A stretch of DNA of 64,000 bases, from assembly GCF_019722725.1 (NCBI RefSeq), contig NZ_CP077941.1, positions 558,001 to 622,000 of the forward strand, written 5' to 3'. Below, piece after piece: positions 1 through 8,987 of the stretch (positions are counted from its first letter, which is position 1; every line of letters begins with the position of its first letter). The stretch is from Vreelandella profundi (GTDB taxonomy: Bacteria; Pseudomonadota; Gammaproteobacteria; Pseudomonadales; Halomonadaceae). The notes beneath the pieces were generated by a model. That model ran no database searches. It saw only the letters and a list, made by a program, of their open reading frames with translations, and had not been told where the DNA came from. Made by a program: the position numbers and the translations under genes.

Positions 1-1
1 G

Positions 2-349
2 CTGCGCGACGGCATGCTGCATACGCCGGAAGTAACGTCGTGCCTGCAGGGCATTACCCGGGATAGTGTGATTCAGTTGGCGCAGAAGGTGCTGGGCATT
101 GAAGTGCGTGAGCGGCGGATTACTCGCGATGAGCTATATACCGCTGATGAAGCGTTCTTAACCGGCACCGCCGCTGAGATACTGCCGCTGCGCGAGTTGG
201 ATGGGCGGCGTATTGGCGCCCGCGCTGGGGCGCCACCGGCCAATGAACCCATCCTCCCGCGCAGCGTGACGGCTCAGCTGCAGGGCTTATACCGTCAGGC
301 GGTGCGTGGCGAACTGGATGATTTTAGACATTGGCTAACGCAGGCTTAA
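2..349 (+). CDS. ilvE: Branched-chain amino acid aminotransferase, C-terminal part
   Basis: The reading frame enters from before the window, so only about 115 C-terminal residues are present. They read like the end of fold-type IV PLP transaminases of the IlvE family: a VTS...GITRDSVIQLA stretch (new helix of the large domain), then TADEAFLTGTAAEI and a LRELDGRRIG segment, ending in a WLT tail. IlvE transfers the amino group between glutamate and branched-chain 2-oxoacids in the cytoplasm. The stop overlaps the stop of the convergent hisC-type gene within a TTAA palindrome. The family is clear; the exact substrate cannot be decided from this fragment. Confidence 0.85.
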   Translation: MRDGMLHTPEVTSCLQGITRDSVIQLAQKVLGIEVRERRITRDELYTADEAFLTGTAAEILPLRELDGRRIGARAGAPPANEPILPRSVTAQLQGLYRQAVRGELDDFRHWLTQA

Positions 350-1449
350 GCGGTAATCGCAGCCTCTAATGCCGAGAGCTTTCCTGTCTCCAGCGCTGCT
401 TGTACGGCGGTAATACGAATGATATTGGCAAGCGCCGGGTGTGCTAAGCGCGCAACTAACACGCCTTCGGCGAGCAGCTGCTGATGCACCTCGGCGGCAA
501 GCTCCGCGCTGGGTAAGCGAATGCCAACAAAGTTGGTGGCGCTGGGTAGAACGTCCGCCCCTAGGGCGCGAAAGTGTGCTGCCAGCTGCTCACGGCGCGC
601 TTTTACATCGGCCACGTGCTGGTGAACCTCGTCAGGATGATCGAGCACCACTTCCGCGGCCGCTAGCGTTAACGACGACACCGCATAGTGAATGCGCACT
701 TTCATCATCATCGCCAGCACGTCAGGGTCCGCGATGGCATAGCCAATGCGTAAGCCCGCCAGGCCATGAGCTTTTGACAACGTACGCAGGCGTATCACGC
801 CGGGCAGCGCCTGAGCCGCGAACTCGCTGTTAGCATCGTCGCGAAAATCCCCATAGGCTTCATCCAACAACAGCCAGCAGGTGTCGGGCAGCGCTTCGCG
901 CAGCTTAACAATCGCGCTGTCGCTGTGTAAGTGACCGCTGGGGTTGTCGGGATTGGCTAGGTACACCAGTCGTGCATCTTCGTTATGCGCCGCGGCAGCC
1001 AGCGCTTCCAAATCGGGTGCCAGCACGCCAGTTGCCTCAACGTAGCTGGGCTCAACCAAGCGGCATCCCTGGCCAAGCGCAAAATAGCCAAAGGTGGGGT
1101 AGGTGCCGGCGGTGCAAATGACGGTCGCACCGGGTTCACAGGTCGTGCGCAGGGCCAGCGCAATAAGGCTGTCGGCACCGGCATCGACCAGCAGTGTTTC
1201 AAGCGCCATGCCATGCTGGGTACTCAGGCGCTGGCGCACGCCGAGCGCTTCGGCATCGCCGTAGCAGTAAACGTGTTCGGCTAGGGCATCGCCAAAGTGC
1301 GCGCGCAGCGCACGGTGGGGCATGTCCAGGCCTTCGTTAGAGCCCAACCGATGCGGGATCTCCTTTCCAATGCGGCGCTCTAACACCTTGATGCCAGGAA
1401 ACGGATTAACAGGGCCTTCACTGGTTAAGTGCTCGGGGTAGCGGGGCAT
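346..1449 (-). CDS. HisC-family aminotransferase (histidinol-phosphate type)
   Basis: This is a 367-residue fold-type I PLP aminotransferase. Visible signatures are NPDNPSG near 166-172, the PLP-binding Asp in LLLDEAYGDF (about 196), and the Schiff-base lysine in TLSKAHGLAGLRIGY (K226). Length and motifs match histidinol-phosphate aminotransferase and its close relatives, which convert imidazole-acetol phosphate plus glutamate to histidinol phosphate. It is not in a his operon, so a paralogous role (aromatic or other amino acids) is possible. An AGGAA ribosome site sits 5 nt before the ATG. It converges on ilvE with a shared stop palindrome. Confidence 0.8.
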   Translation of the reverse strand: MPRYPEHLTSEGPVNPFPGIKVLERRIGKEIPHRLGSNEGLDMPHRALRAHFGDALAEHVYCYGDAEALGVRQRLSTQHGMALETLLVDAGADSLIALALRTTCEPGATVICTAGTYPTFGYFALGQGCRLVEPSYVEATGVLAPDLEALAAAAHNEDARLVYLANPDNPSGHLHSDSAIVKLREALPDTCWLLLDEAYGDFRDDANSEFAAQALPGVIRLRTLSKAHGLAGLRIGYAIADPDVLAMMMKVRIHYAVSSLTLAAAEVVLDHPDEVHQHVADVKARREQLAAHFRALGADVLPSATNFVGIRLPSAELAAEVHQQLLAEGVLVARLAHPALANIIRITAVQAALETGKLSALEAAITA

Positions 1450-1507
1450 AGCGGTTCCTAAAAGCGATGTCTAAAAACAGTCGTAATGATCAGCGTTGGG
1501 CTTTTCG

Positions 1508-2887
1508 TTAAAGCACTTTACCGCGATTCAATAGGTTGAGCGGGTCTAGCGCTTGCTTGAGAGTCTGCATCAACTCGATTTCGGCGCTGGCGCGGCAAGT
1601 GCTTAGCCACGGGCGTTTTTCCAGGCCAATGCCGTGTTCAGCGGACACAGAACCGCCAAGCGCGGTCAGCGGCTCATAAACCATGGCTTCAACTTCACGG
1701 CGAATCTCGATGGCATCGTTGCCGGTACTCACGGAAATATGCAGGTTGCCATCGCCTAAGTGGCCAAACACCACTAGCCGCGCCTCTGGCCAGCGCTGGG
1801 TTAGCTGCGTTTCCAGCGCGACGGTGTAGCGCTGCATATCGGCAATCGGCAGACTGACATCAAAGGTGAAAACCGGTGACATGCCTTTGACCAGTCCTTC
1901 AATATCTTCACGAATGGCCCACAGCCCATCGCGCTGGGCGTGGGATTGCGCGATCACCGCATCGACAATCAATTCACTCTCTAGCGCGCTTTCCAGCGCT
2001 TCGCTGAACTGGCTGGCATTGCGCTCGGCATCGCTGCCCAGTGACTCAATAATCACATAAAAAGGGTGTTCGGTAGCAATAGGCGGCGTATGGCGCCCCA
2101 TGGTTTCCGTCAGCAAACGGTAGTAGTTTTGCCACATGACTTCAAAGGCGCCCAGGCTTCCGCCTAGCGCTTTGCCCATATGGCTGAGCAGGCCGGTTAA
2201 CGCTTCAAATGAAGGGCAGGCGACCATCGCCGTCTGCTCGCTGGGTGTCGGGGGCTGCAGGCGCAGCACGGCGCGCGTCACAATGCCCAGGGTGCCTTCG
2301 CTGCCAATAAACAGCTGCTTTAAATCAAAACCGGCATTATTTTTGAGCATGCGATTCATCGAGCTGACCACGCGGCCATCGGCCATCACCGCTTCCAGGC
2401 CGAGCACCTGCTGGCGCATCATGCCGTAGCGAATCACCCGCACGCCGCCTGCGTTGGTGGCGATATTGCCGCCGATCGTACAGCTGCCTCGGGCGCCTAA
2501 ATCCAGCGGAAACTGCAGGCCGACTTCTCGCGCTGCTTCTTGAACCCGCTGCAGCGGTGCTCCGGCTTGAACGGTGAGCGTGCCGCCGATCTGGTCGATC
2601 TCTTCAATGGCCGTCAGACGCTCCAGGGAAATGACCAGCTCGTCAGGGCTTGCCTCCGCGCCGTGTACTAATCCGGTTAATCCGCCGTGAGTGACTACCG
2701 GCTGCTGCACCTCATAACAAGCGCGCATGACCGCCGCTACCTGCTCGGTGTCCGCGGGGCGAACAATCGCTCCAGCCTGGCAGGGCGCACCGGTCATCCA
2801 GTCCACGCGGCGGCCATGCACATCGTCACCCGTTAATACGTGGGCCGGGCCAACAATGGCGCGCAGCGCCTCCAGGGTTATCTGCAT
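1508..2887 (-). CDS. FAD-linked 2-hydroxyacid dehydrogenase (GlcD/D2HGDH type)
   Basis: The 459-residue protein has the FAD_binding_4 (PCMH) fold followed by the FAD-oxidase C-terminal domain. The FAD-binding part shows THGGLTGLVHGA (about 65-76) and the segment GARGSCTIGGNIATNAGG (about 131-148). The C-terminal metal/substrate region shows FGHLGDGNLH and SAEHGIGLEKR. Such enzymes oxidise D-2-hydroxy acids (D-lactate, glycolate, D-2-hydroxyglutarate), passing electrons to quinone, ETF or cytochrome. The substrate is not readable from sequence. It lies between the hisC-type gene and the ABC transporter operon, with separate spacing from both. An AGGAACCCTC ribosome site precedes the ATG. Confidence 0.85.
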   Translation of the reverse strand: MQITLEALRAIVGPAHVLTGDDVHGRRVDWMTGAPCQAGAIVRPADTEQVAAVMRACYEVQQPVVTHGGLTGLVHGAEASPDELVISLERLTAIEEIDQIGGTLTVQAGAPLQRVQEAAREVGLQFPLDLGARGSCTIGGNIATNAGGVRVIRYGMMRQQVLGLEAVMADGRVVSSMNRMLKNNAGFDLKQLFIGSEGTLGIVTRAVLRLQPPTPSEQTAMVACPSFEALTGLLSHMGKALGGSLGAFEVMWQNYYRLLTETMGRHTPPIATEHPFYVIIESLGSDAERNASQFSEALESALESELIVDAVIAQSHAQRDGLWAIREDIEGLVKGMSPVFTFDVSLPIADMQRYTVALETQLTQRWPEARLVVFGHLGDGNLHISVSTGNDAIEIRREVEAMVYEPLTALGGSVSAEHGIGLEKRPWLSTCRASAEIELMQTLKQALDPLNLLNRGKVL

Positions 2888-2981
2888 GAGGGTTCCTTAG
2901 CTCATCTTTTCAGTTTGCTACATTAGTGTTTTGAATATTAGTTTTTAACTATTCGATTATGAACGACACCACTTTGAAAAC

Positions 2982-4613
2982 CTACGCCGTAGCCGCTACG
3001 GGAGCCACACGCCCTGGAATCGCTTTGAGCAGGGCCTGAGTATATGCCTCGCGGGGAGCAAGAAAGATCTGCTCAGCGCTGCCTTGCTCGACAATGCGGC
3101 CATGCTGCATCACCACAATACGATCGCAAATATGCGCCGCCACCCGCAGGTCGTGAGTGATAAAGAGCAGCGACAAAGAGAGGCGTTGCTTCAGTTCTTC
3201 CAGCAGCTCCAACACCTGAGCCTGAATGGACACGTCCAACGCTGAGACGGCTTCGTCCGCGACGATCAACTCTGGGTTCAATGCTAGCGCTCTGGCAATG
3301 CCAATCCGCTGGCGCTGGCCCCCGGAAAATTCATGCGGGTAGCGCTCTGCCGCCCCGGCGCCCAAGCCGACCATGTCCAGCAGTTCACCTGCCTGCTTGA
3401 GCGCCGCCGCTTTTGATGTGCCGTTGGCAATCGGCCCCTGGGCGATCGCCATGCCCACTTTGGTGCGCGGATTGAGCGAGGCGTAAGGGTCTTGAAAAAT
3501 CATCTGCACTCGGTGGCGTTCGCGGCGCAGCGCATCGCCTTTAAGCTGTGAAAGATTCACGCCATCCAGCAGCAGTTCGCCGCTGTCAGGATGTTCAAGG
3601 CGCACCACGCAGCGGCCCAAAGTAGATTTTCCAGAACCGGATTCACCCACAATACCCACCGTTTCACCCCGCGCCAGGGTAAGCGATACATCCTCAAGGG
3701 CACGGACTTCTCGGGAGGGTTTAAGCCAACCGCCCCTGGAACGAAACACTTTATTGAGCTGCTTGATCTCCAGCAGCGGGGCTACTTGGCTGGTCTCGCG
3801 GTGAGGCGGTACCGCATTGCTGGGAATCGCTGCGATCAGCGCCTGGGTGTAAGCATCTTGAGGATTCTCCAGCACCGCTTTCGCATCACCTAGCTCCACT
3901 ATTTTTCCGTGGCGCATCACGCAGACGCGATTGGCTATTTCAGCGACGACGCCAAAGTCGTGGGTGATAAACATCACCGACATACCGCGCTGGCTTTGCA
4001 AATCGCGAATCAGTTCCAGAATCTGCGCCTGGGTCGTTACATCCAGCGCCGTGGTGGGCTCATCGGCAATCAGTAGAATAGGTTCCAACGCCAGTGCCAT
4101 GGCGATCATCACCCGCTGGCGCTGTCCGCCGGAAAGCTCGAATGGATAGGCGCGAATGGCTTTTTCGGGCTGTGGGATGCCGACTTCAATTAATAGCTCC
4201 AGCGCTCGTGCCTGGCGCTCTTTTGCGGTGAATTGGCCGTGGGCCTCAAACACTTCGGCAATTTGTGCGCCTACCCGCATCAGTGGGTTAAGAGCGGTCA
4301 TTGGTTCTTGGAAAATCATGCCGATTTTTAGCCCGCGTAGGGCGCGATGCTGTTTTTCTGTCAGGGCGAGTAGGTTTTGCCCCTCGAACATTATTTCGCC
4401 CTGAGTGGCGTTGACGCCCTTGGGTAGCAATCCCATTACGGCGTTGGCAGCCATCGATTTTCCGGAGCCGGATTCGCCGACCACGCACATAATTTCGCCG
4501 CGCTTTACGTCGTAGCTAACATTCTCCACCGCTAGGGCGCGATCGGCGCCTTTAGGTAGCGCAATGCTGACATCGCGAATGCTAAGCACGCTTTCTGTTG
4601 ATGCTTCATTCAT
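2982..4613 (-). CDS. Peptide-type ABC transporter, fused double ATPase
   Basis: Two complete ATP-binding cassettes lie in one chain of about 543 residues, equivalent to DppD plus DppF (YejF-like). Each half carries Walker A (GESGSGKS, seen twice), the Q-loop (MIFQEP and MIFQDP), the ABC signature LSGGQRQR or FSGGQRQR, and Walker B (LLIADEPT and LIVADEAV). It powers oligopeptide/dipeptide uptake with the two permeases upstream in the operon. An in-frame ATG 18 nt upstream is possible, but the chosen ATG has GGAG 8 nt before it. It is the last gene of the operon. Substrate class is inferred from the subfamily only. Confidence 0.88.
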   Translation of the reverse strand: MNEASTESVLSIRDVSIALPKGADRALAVENVSYDVKRGEIMCVVGESGSGKSMAANAVMGLLPKGVNATQGEIMFEGQNLLALTEKQHRALRGLKIGMIFQEPMTALNPLMRVGAQIAEVFEAHGQFTAKERQARALELLIEVGIPQPEKAIRAYPFELSGGQRQRVMIAMALALEPILLIADEPTTALDVTTQAQILELIRDLQSQRGMSVMFITHDFGVVAEIANRVCVMRHGKIVELGDAKAVLENPQDAYTQALIAAIPSNAVPPHRETSQVAPLLEIKQLNKVFRSRGGWLKPSREVRALEDVSLTLARGETVGIVGESGSGKSTLGRCVVRLEHPDSGELLLDGVNLSQLKGDALRRERHRVQMIFQDPYASLNPRTKVGMAIAQGPIANGTSKAAALKQAGELLDMVGLGAGAAERYPHEFSGGQRQRIGIARALALNPELIVADEAVSALDVSIQAQVLELLEELKQRLSLSLLFITHDLRVAAHICDRIVVMQHGRIVEQGSAEQIFLAPREAYTQALLKAIPGRVAPVAATA

Positions 4614-4640
4614 AACAAGCACTCCAGCCATAACAAGCGC

Positions 4641-5474
4641 CTAGCGCTCGCGGGAAAGTTTAGGGTTTAGCGCATCATCTAAGCCTTCACCGACAAGGTT
4701 TAACGCCAGCACGGTAAGCAGAATCGCCACACCAGGGAAGAAACTCAGCCACCACGCTTGGCGAATCACCGTGCGTGCCGCGCCAATCATATAGCCCCAG
4801 GACATCACGTTAGGATCGCCCAAACCAAGAAACGACAGCGCCGATTCCAGCAAGATAGCGGTGGCCACCATTAATGACGCCAGTACGATAATGGGCGACA
4901 GCGTATTGGGCAGAATCTGGCGCAGGATAATGGTGCTATTGGATTGGCCAATTAAGCGCGCGGCCTCGACATATTCACGGTTGCGCAGCGACATAAACTC
5001 AGCGCGCACCAAGCGCGCCACCGGCGGCCAGCTGACAATCGCAATCGCCAGCACGATCGAGGTAATGCTGGGCTGCATAATCGCTACCAGCACTATCGCT
5101 AGGGCAAAGTTGGGGATCGTCTGAAAAAACTCGGTAAAGCGCATCAGAATGTCGTCAACTATCCCGCCGTAGTAGCCGGCAATCGCGCCCAATGGCACGC
5201 CAATTAGTAGCGCCACGCTGGTCGAAACCAGCCCGATCAATAGCGATACCCAGGCGCCGTGCATTAAGCCTGAAGCCACGTTGCGGCCCATGGTATCGGT
5301 GCCTAGCGGAAACCCATCTTGCGAAAGTGGCGGCAGAAAGGGTCGCTGCACCATACGCCAGGGCGATTCAGGAAACAGCAGCGGGGCGAGTATGGCCATG
5401 ACGATAATCGCCAGTAGAATAATCAGCCCTATCAGGGCGCCACGGTTTTGCGCGAAGCGTGCGAAAAAGCTCAT
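4641..5474 (-). CDS. Peptide-type ABC transporter permease (DppC/YejE-like)
   Basis: The 277-residue inner-membrane protein has an N-terminal membrane segment (ALIGLIILLAIIVMAILAPLL) and a DppC-type N-terminal domain ending in FPLGTDTMGRNVASGLMHG. The permease domain carries the EAA-like loop EAARLIGQSNSTIILRQILPNTLSPIIV. It forms the heterodimeric channel with the neighbouring DppB-like subunit. Its start overlaps the stop of that upstream gene (ATGA), so the pair is translationally coupled. The next gene in the operon is the fused ATPase. Confidence 0.88.
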   Translation of the reverse strand: MSFFARFAQNRGALIGLIILLAIIVMAILAPLLFPESPWRMVQRPFLPPLSQDGFPLGTDTMGRNVASGLMHGAWVSLLIGLVSTSVALLIGVPLGAIAGYYGGIVDDILMRFTEFFQTIPNFALAIVLVAIMQPSITSIVLAIAIVSWPPVARLVRAEFMSLRNREYVEAARLIGQSNSTIILRQILPNTLSPIIVLASLMVATAILLESALSFLGLGDPNVMSWGYMIGAARTVIRQAWWLSFFPGVAILLTVLALNLVGEGLDDALNPKLSRER

Positions 5475-6457
5475 GCGGCCCCCTTCTTGATGCGTGGATC
5501 AGCCAAGCTGTACACCACATCAGTGATGATATTGAAGACGATGACCAAGGCCGCTGAGAAGAAGAAAATACCCAGCAGCAGGTTGTAGTCGCGCTGCTCT
5601 AGCGCTTCGAACATCAGGCGCCCAATGCCGGGCCAGGCAAACACGGTTTCGGTCAGAATGGCGCCGCCGACCATTTGCCCCGCCTGCAGGCCTGCCAAAG
5701 TGATGATTGGCAGCAGCGCATTACGCAGCACATGGCGACGCTGAATAATGCTCGGCTTTAAGCCCTTGGCGCGGGCGGTTTTTACGTAGTCCTGCTGAGC
5801 GGCATCGAGCATCGATGTGCGCGTCATGCGGGTGTAAATCGCCATAAAAAACAGCGCTAAGGTGGTCGCAGGAAGCACCAGATGTTTAGCGACATCAAGC
5901 GCCAGCGCAAAGCCGGTATGGCCTGCGCCCACGGTGTAAAGGCCGTAGGCCGGCAGCCAGCCCAGGTAAACCGAAAACACCACCACTGACATCAGTGCGA
6001 TCCAGAACAGCGGCGTGGCATAAAACACTAGCGCCAGCGCCATAATGATCGAACCAGAGGGCTTTTTAGCTCGTGCCGCGGCCATGGAACCCGCCACAAT
6101 GCCAAGTACTAACGAAAGTACAAAGGCCGTGCCGGTCAGCAGTAGCGTGGCGGGCAGACGCGCCATAATCAGATCAAACACCGGAACGCCCAGGCGATAG
6201 GAGTAGCCGAAATCAAGCATGGCGATGCCCGACACGTAGCGCCAGAGTTGAACATACATCGGCTGGTCGAGGCCGAAGCGCTCGCGCAGCTGATTGAGGA
6301 ACTCTTGGTCAGCAGCGCCCGCTTGGCCAGCCAGAATAGACGCTGGATCACCGGGGGCCAGCTGAATCAGTAAAAAATTAAAAATGACGATTAAAAACAG
6401 CACGATAACAGCTTTAAAAAGCCGCATGAGTATTAAGCGAGCGTAAACCATGGGCAC
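5471..6457 (-). CDS. Peptide-type ABC transporter permease (DppB-like)
   Basis: The 328-residue integral membrane protein starts with a typical DppB N-terminus (membrane helix, then LIQLAPGDPASILAGQAG). The coupling loop reads KTARAKGLKPSIIQRRHVLRNALLPIITLAG, the EAA motif of binding-protein-dependent transporters. It has about six membrane segments. It pairs with the DppC-like permease just downstream, overlapping it by 4 nt. A strong intergenic hairpin lies between this gene and the binding-protein gene, which could lower permease expression relative to the binding protein. Confidence 0.88.
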   Translation of the reverse strand: MPMVYARLILMRLFKAVIVLFLIVIFNFLLIQLAPGDPASILAGQAGAADQEFLNQLRERFGLDQPMYVQLWRYVSGIAMLDFGYSYRLGVPVFDLIMARLPATLLLTGTAFVLSLVLGIVAGSMAAARAKKPSGSIIMALALVFYATPLFWIALMSVVVFSVYLGWLPAYGLYTVGAGHTGFALALDVAKHLVLPATTLALFFMAIYTRMTRTSMLDAAQQDYVKTARAKGLKPSIIQRRHVLRNALLPIITLAGLQAGQMVGGAILTETVFAWPGIGRLMFEALEQRDYNLLLGIFFFSAALVIVFNIITDVVYSLADPRIKKGAA

Positions 6458-6478
6458 ATTCCTGACGTAGCTGAAACG

Positions 6479-6506
6479 CCCACCCAGCGCGCAACGCCTG
6501 GGTGGG
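6479..6506 (-). terminator. Intra-operon hairpin (partial terminator or RNA stabiliser)
   Basis: A perfect 9-bp stem, CCCACCCAG paired with CTGGGTGGG around a 10-nt loop, lies in the gap between the binding-protein gene and the first permease gene. There is no clear U tract. Similar hairpins in ABC operons set the excess of binding protein over membrane subunits; that role here is inference. Confidence 0.5.
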
Positions 6507-6525
6507 GCTAGGCATTTGCTAACAA

Positions 6526-8082
6526 CTAGCGGTCTAGCCAGGCATCCTTAAAGCCGTCGTTAACGCCAACGCTGGACGTCACCAGGTTTTTCACATCACA
6601 GCGGTATAGCGTCGGGAAGCCCAGCTCCATCAGCCAGCCAACGGGTACATCTTCATGGAGAATTTCTTGGACTTCGCGGTAAAGCGCCTCACGTTCTGCG
6701 TCAGGAAAGGCAGTGGCTGCTTCGTTAAACAGCTCGTCAACGCGTGCATTTTCGTAGCCTTCGACGTTATTCCAGGGCGAGCCTTTGGCAATGTTGTCAG
6801 AAAGATAGGTACGTGAAATGCCCAGTGCCGGGTCGCCGTATTGGTATAGGTAGGTGAAGGCCAGGTCATAATCCCAGTCGCCCAGGCGCTGGTTCCAACC
6901 GCCTACATCGGTAGCTTGAGTGCTGACGTTAATGCCCACTTCGCGCAGGTTCTGCTGTACGGCTTCGGCCCAACGGGTCCAGGTTTCACCGTAAGGCAGT
7001 GGGAGAATGGTGATTTCTTCGCCGTCGTAGCCCATTTCCTCTAGCAGCTCACGGGCACGGTCTGGGTCGTAGTTGTAAGGTTCCAAATCTTCATTCTGGA
7101 AGCGCGCGTTCGAGCCAAAGGCAGAAAGCGGCACTTTGCCCAGACCGTTCCACAGCACATCACGGGCGAACTCACGGTCCATGGCGTACATCACCGCTTG
7201 GCGAAAGCGCTTATCTGCGGTGGGGCCTTCGCGGTTATTCATCCATAGCATCGAATAGGGGCTAAAGTACTCGTGGCCTTCTTCGGTCATGCAAACGTTA
7301 TCCATTTGCGCTAAGCGAGGAATGTCGAAGTTTTCGACGGTGCCGCTAGGCAGCACATCGATACTCTCATTTTCGAATGAGATGGCGCGGGAAGCGCCGT
7401 CAGGAATGATGTGCCAGTTAATGCCGTCCAGGTAGGGAAGGCCGTCTTCGTAATAGTCTTCGTTTTTCACTAGCTCGATAACCGTGCCGCGTTCCCAGTT
7501 AGCGAACTTAAACGGGCCAGTGCCAATCGGGTGGTCGTTGTGTTCGTTATTGCGGAAATCAGTGCCGGCGTAAAGGTGCTCGGGCACCATGGTGAAGGTG
7601 CCCGCTTCAAACGAGAGCAGGAACGGGCCAAAGGGTTGAATCAGAGTAAAGACCACGGTGTGGTCGTCGGTGGCCTCAATGCTTTCAACGTGCTGTAACA
7701 CGGCCCGCGCGCTGGGATTTAACTCGCGATGGAAGACATCGGCAGAGAAGACAACGTCATCTGCGGTGAAGGCTTCGCCATCGTGCCAGGTAACGCCTTC
7801 GCGCAGGTGGAAGGTGTAGGTACGGCCGTCTTCACTGACGTCCCATGACTCTGCCAGCTGCGGCATCGGCTCAAGATCAGTGGAGTAGCGTATGAGCCCT
7901 TCGTAAATATTGCCCGCTACGGTGCGCGTGGGGGCATTTTGAACCATACCCAGCACCAGGCCTGGCGGCTCTGGCTGAATAATCGTGTTAACGGTTCCCC
8001 CTGCTTTGGGGTCTTCGGCCAGGGCGGCAGAGGTAAAGGCGAGTGCTGCAGCGGAAATAGCCAACGCTAAAGTTTTTTTCAT
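6526..8082 (-). CDS. Peptide-type ABC transporter substrate-binding protein
   Basis: This 518-residue periplasmic protein starts with a clear Sec signal (MKKTL..., hydrophobic core, ...AALAED). Family 5 solute-binding features follow: NIYEGLIRYSTDLEPMPQLAESWDVSEDG and YTFHLREGVTWHDGEAFTADDVVFS. It would capture a peptide or peptide-like ligand and deliver it to the two permeases encoded downstream. It is first in a four-gene operon divergent from the GntR regulator gene. The downstream acetyl-amidohydrolase on the other strand hints at an acetylated or amidated ligand, but this is inference. Confidence 0.9.
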   Translation of the reverse strand: MKKTLALAISAAALAFTSAALAEDPKAGGTVNTIIQPEPPGLVLGMVQNAPTRTVAGNIYEGLIRYSTDLEPMPQLAESWDVSEDGRTYTFHLREGVTWHDGEAFTADDVVFSADVFHRELNPSARAVLQHVESIEATDDHTVVFTLIQPFGPFLLSFEAGTFTMVPEHLYAGTDFRNNEHNDHPIGTGPFKFANWERGTVIELVKNEDYYEDGLPYLDGINWHIIPDGASRAISFENESIDVLPSGTVENFDIPRLAQMDNVCMTEEGHEYFSPYSMLWMNNREGPTADKRFRQAVMYAMDREFARDVLWNGLGKVPLSAFGSNARFQNEDLEPYNYDPDRARELLEEMGYDGEEITILPLPYGETWTRWAEAVQQNLREVGINVSTQATDVGGWNQRLGDWDYDLAFTYLYQYGDPALGISRTYLSDNIAKGSPWNNVEGYENARVDELFNEAATAFPDAEREALYREVQEILHEDVPVGWLMELGFPTLYRCDVKNLVTSSVGVNDGFKDAWLDR

Positions 8083-8211
8083 GTTTCCTGCTCCTCAGTT
8101 ATTAGCACGTAATGAGTTTACGTAGTCGTTAGGCGAGCGAGGCGTGGCGTTTAAGGCCCAGTTGTAGTGTTTGTTAGAGACCTTCTTTGAAAATAGCAGC
8201 ATGTGGTAAAA

Positions 8212-8243
8212 CTGTCGACAGTCGGCAATCGTTCGTCGACAAG
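8212..8243. promoter_or_regulatory. Candidate GntR operator: two GTCGAC half-palindromes
   Basis: In the divergent intergenic region, the palindrome CTGTCGACAG and a second GTCGAC-containing site (TCGTCGACAA) lie with their GTCGAC cores exactly 21 nt apart, two helical turns. They are upstream of the gene for a GntR-family regulator and of the divergent ABC operon, so autoregulation and operon control are plausible. This is a pattern-based inference. Confidence 0.4.
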
Positions 8244-8297
8244 GAGGTTTTTTTCGTCATACTGAAGAAAACGCGTCATACCCCATGAGTAACGTTT

Positions 8298-8987
8298 ATG
8301 GTCTCATCAACGGTGCCTCCTAAGGCCTTTATTCAACAGCAAAACTTAGCCGAGCAAGTTGCCGACTACTTGACCCAAGCGATTGTTAAGCAGCATTTTT
8401 TACCCGGTGAACGGCTTTCAGAAGTGCAGCTTTCCCGCGACTTGGGCGTTAGCCGTGCACCGGTGCGTGAGGCGGCGCGCCTGTTGGAAAGCCGCGGGCT
8501 GCTGATATCAAAACCCCGGCGCGGCTTCTTTGTGAGGGCGTTGAATGCCGTTGAACTCGAAGATGTCTTTGATTTTCGGCTGTGCCTGGAGCGTCATGCG
8601 ATCCACCGCCTAGTCGGCCGCTATACCGCCGATGCCGAGCGCGCGCTAAAGCAACAGGTAGAGGTGCTCTGTGAGGCCGCCATCGGTAACGACGGCACGC
8701 GCCGTATTGAAGAGGATCTGCAGTTTCATCGTTTAATGCTGCACTACGCCGGCAACGAGCGGCTGCTGCGCGCCTTTAACGACTTGAGTCACGAGCTGCG
8801 CTTATGCATTACCTTAATTACCAAAACGCATGAAGCCCCCGACACCATCGCGACCAGCCACTTCAAACTGCTCGATGCGCTGGATAGCGGCAGCCCTGAG
8901 GCTTGCCGCGAGGCAATTGACTACCATATCGGCGTGGCCCGCGACTCCGTAGTAAAGGGTGTGGGCGAAATAGCGGGGGCATACTGA
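8298..8987 (+). CDS. GntR-family transcriptional regulator (FCD domain)
   Basis: The 229-residue protein has an N-terminal winged helix (LPGERLSEVQLSRDLGVSRAPVREAARLLESRGLL, about 35-70) and an alpha-helical FCD effector domain. The FCD domain shows FDFRLCLERHAI, then DLQFHRLMLHYAGN and a late ...YHIG, residues that bind metal and ligand in this family. It probably senses a metabolite related to the peptide-type transporter encoded divergently. Its stop overlaps the start of the downstream amidohydrolase gene, so the two are coupled. Two GTCGAC elements upstream are candidate operator sites. Confidence 0.85.
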   Translation: MVSSTVPPKAFIQQQNLAEQVADYLTQAIVKQHFLPGERLSEVQLSRDLGVSRAPVREAARLLESRGLLISKPRRGFFVRALNAVELEDVFDFRLCLERHAIHRLVGRYTADAERALKQQVEVLCEAAIGNDGTRRIEEDLQFHRLMLHYAGNERLLRAFNDLSHELRLCITLITKTHEAPDTIATSHFKLLDALDSGSPEACREAIDYHIGVARDSVVKGVGEIAGAY

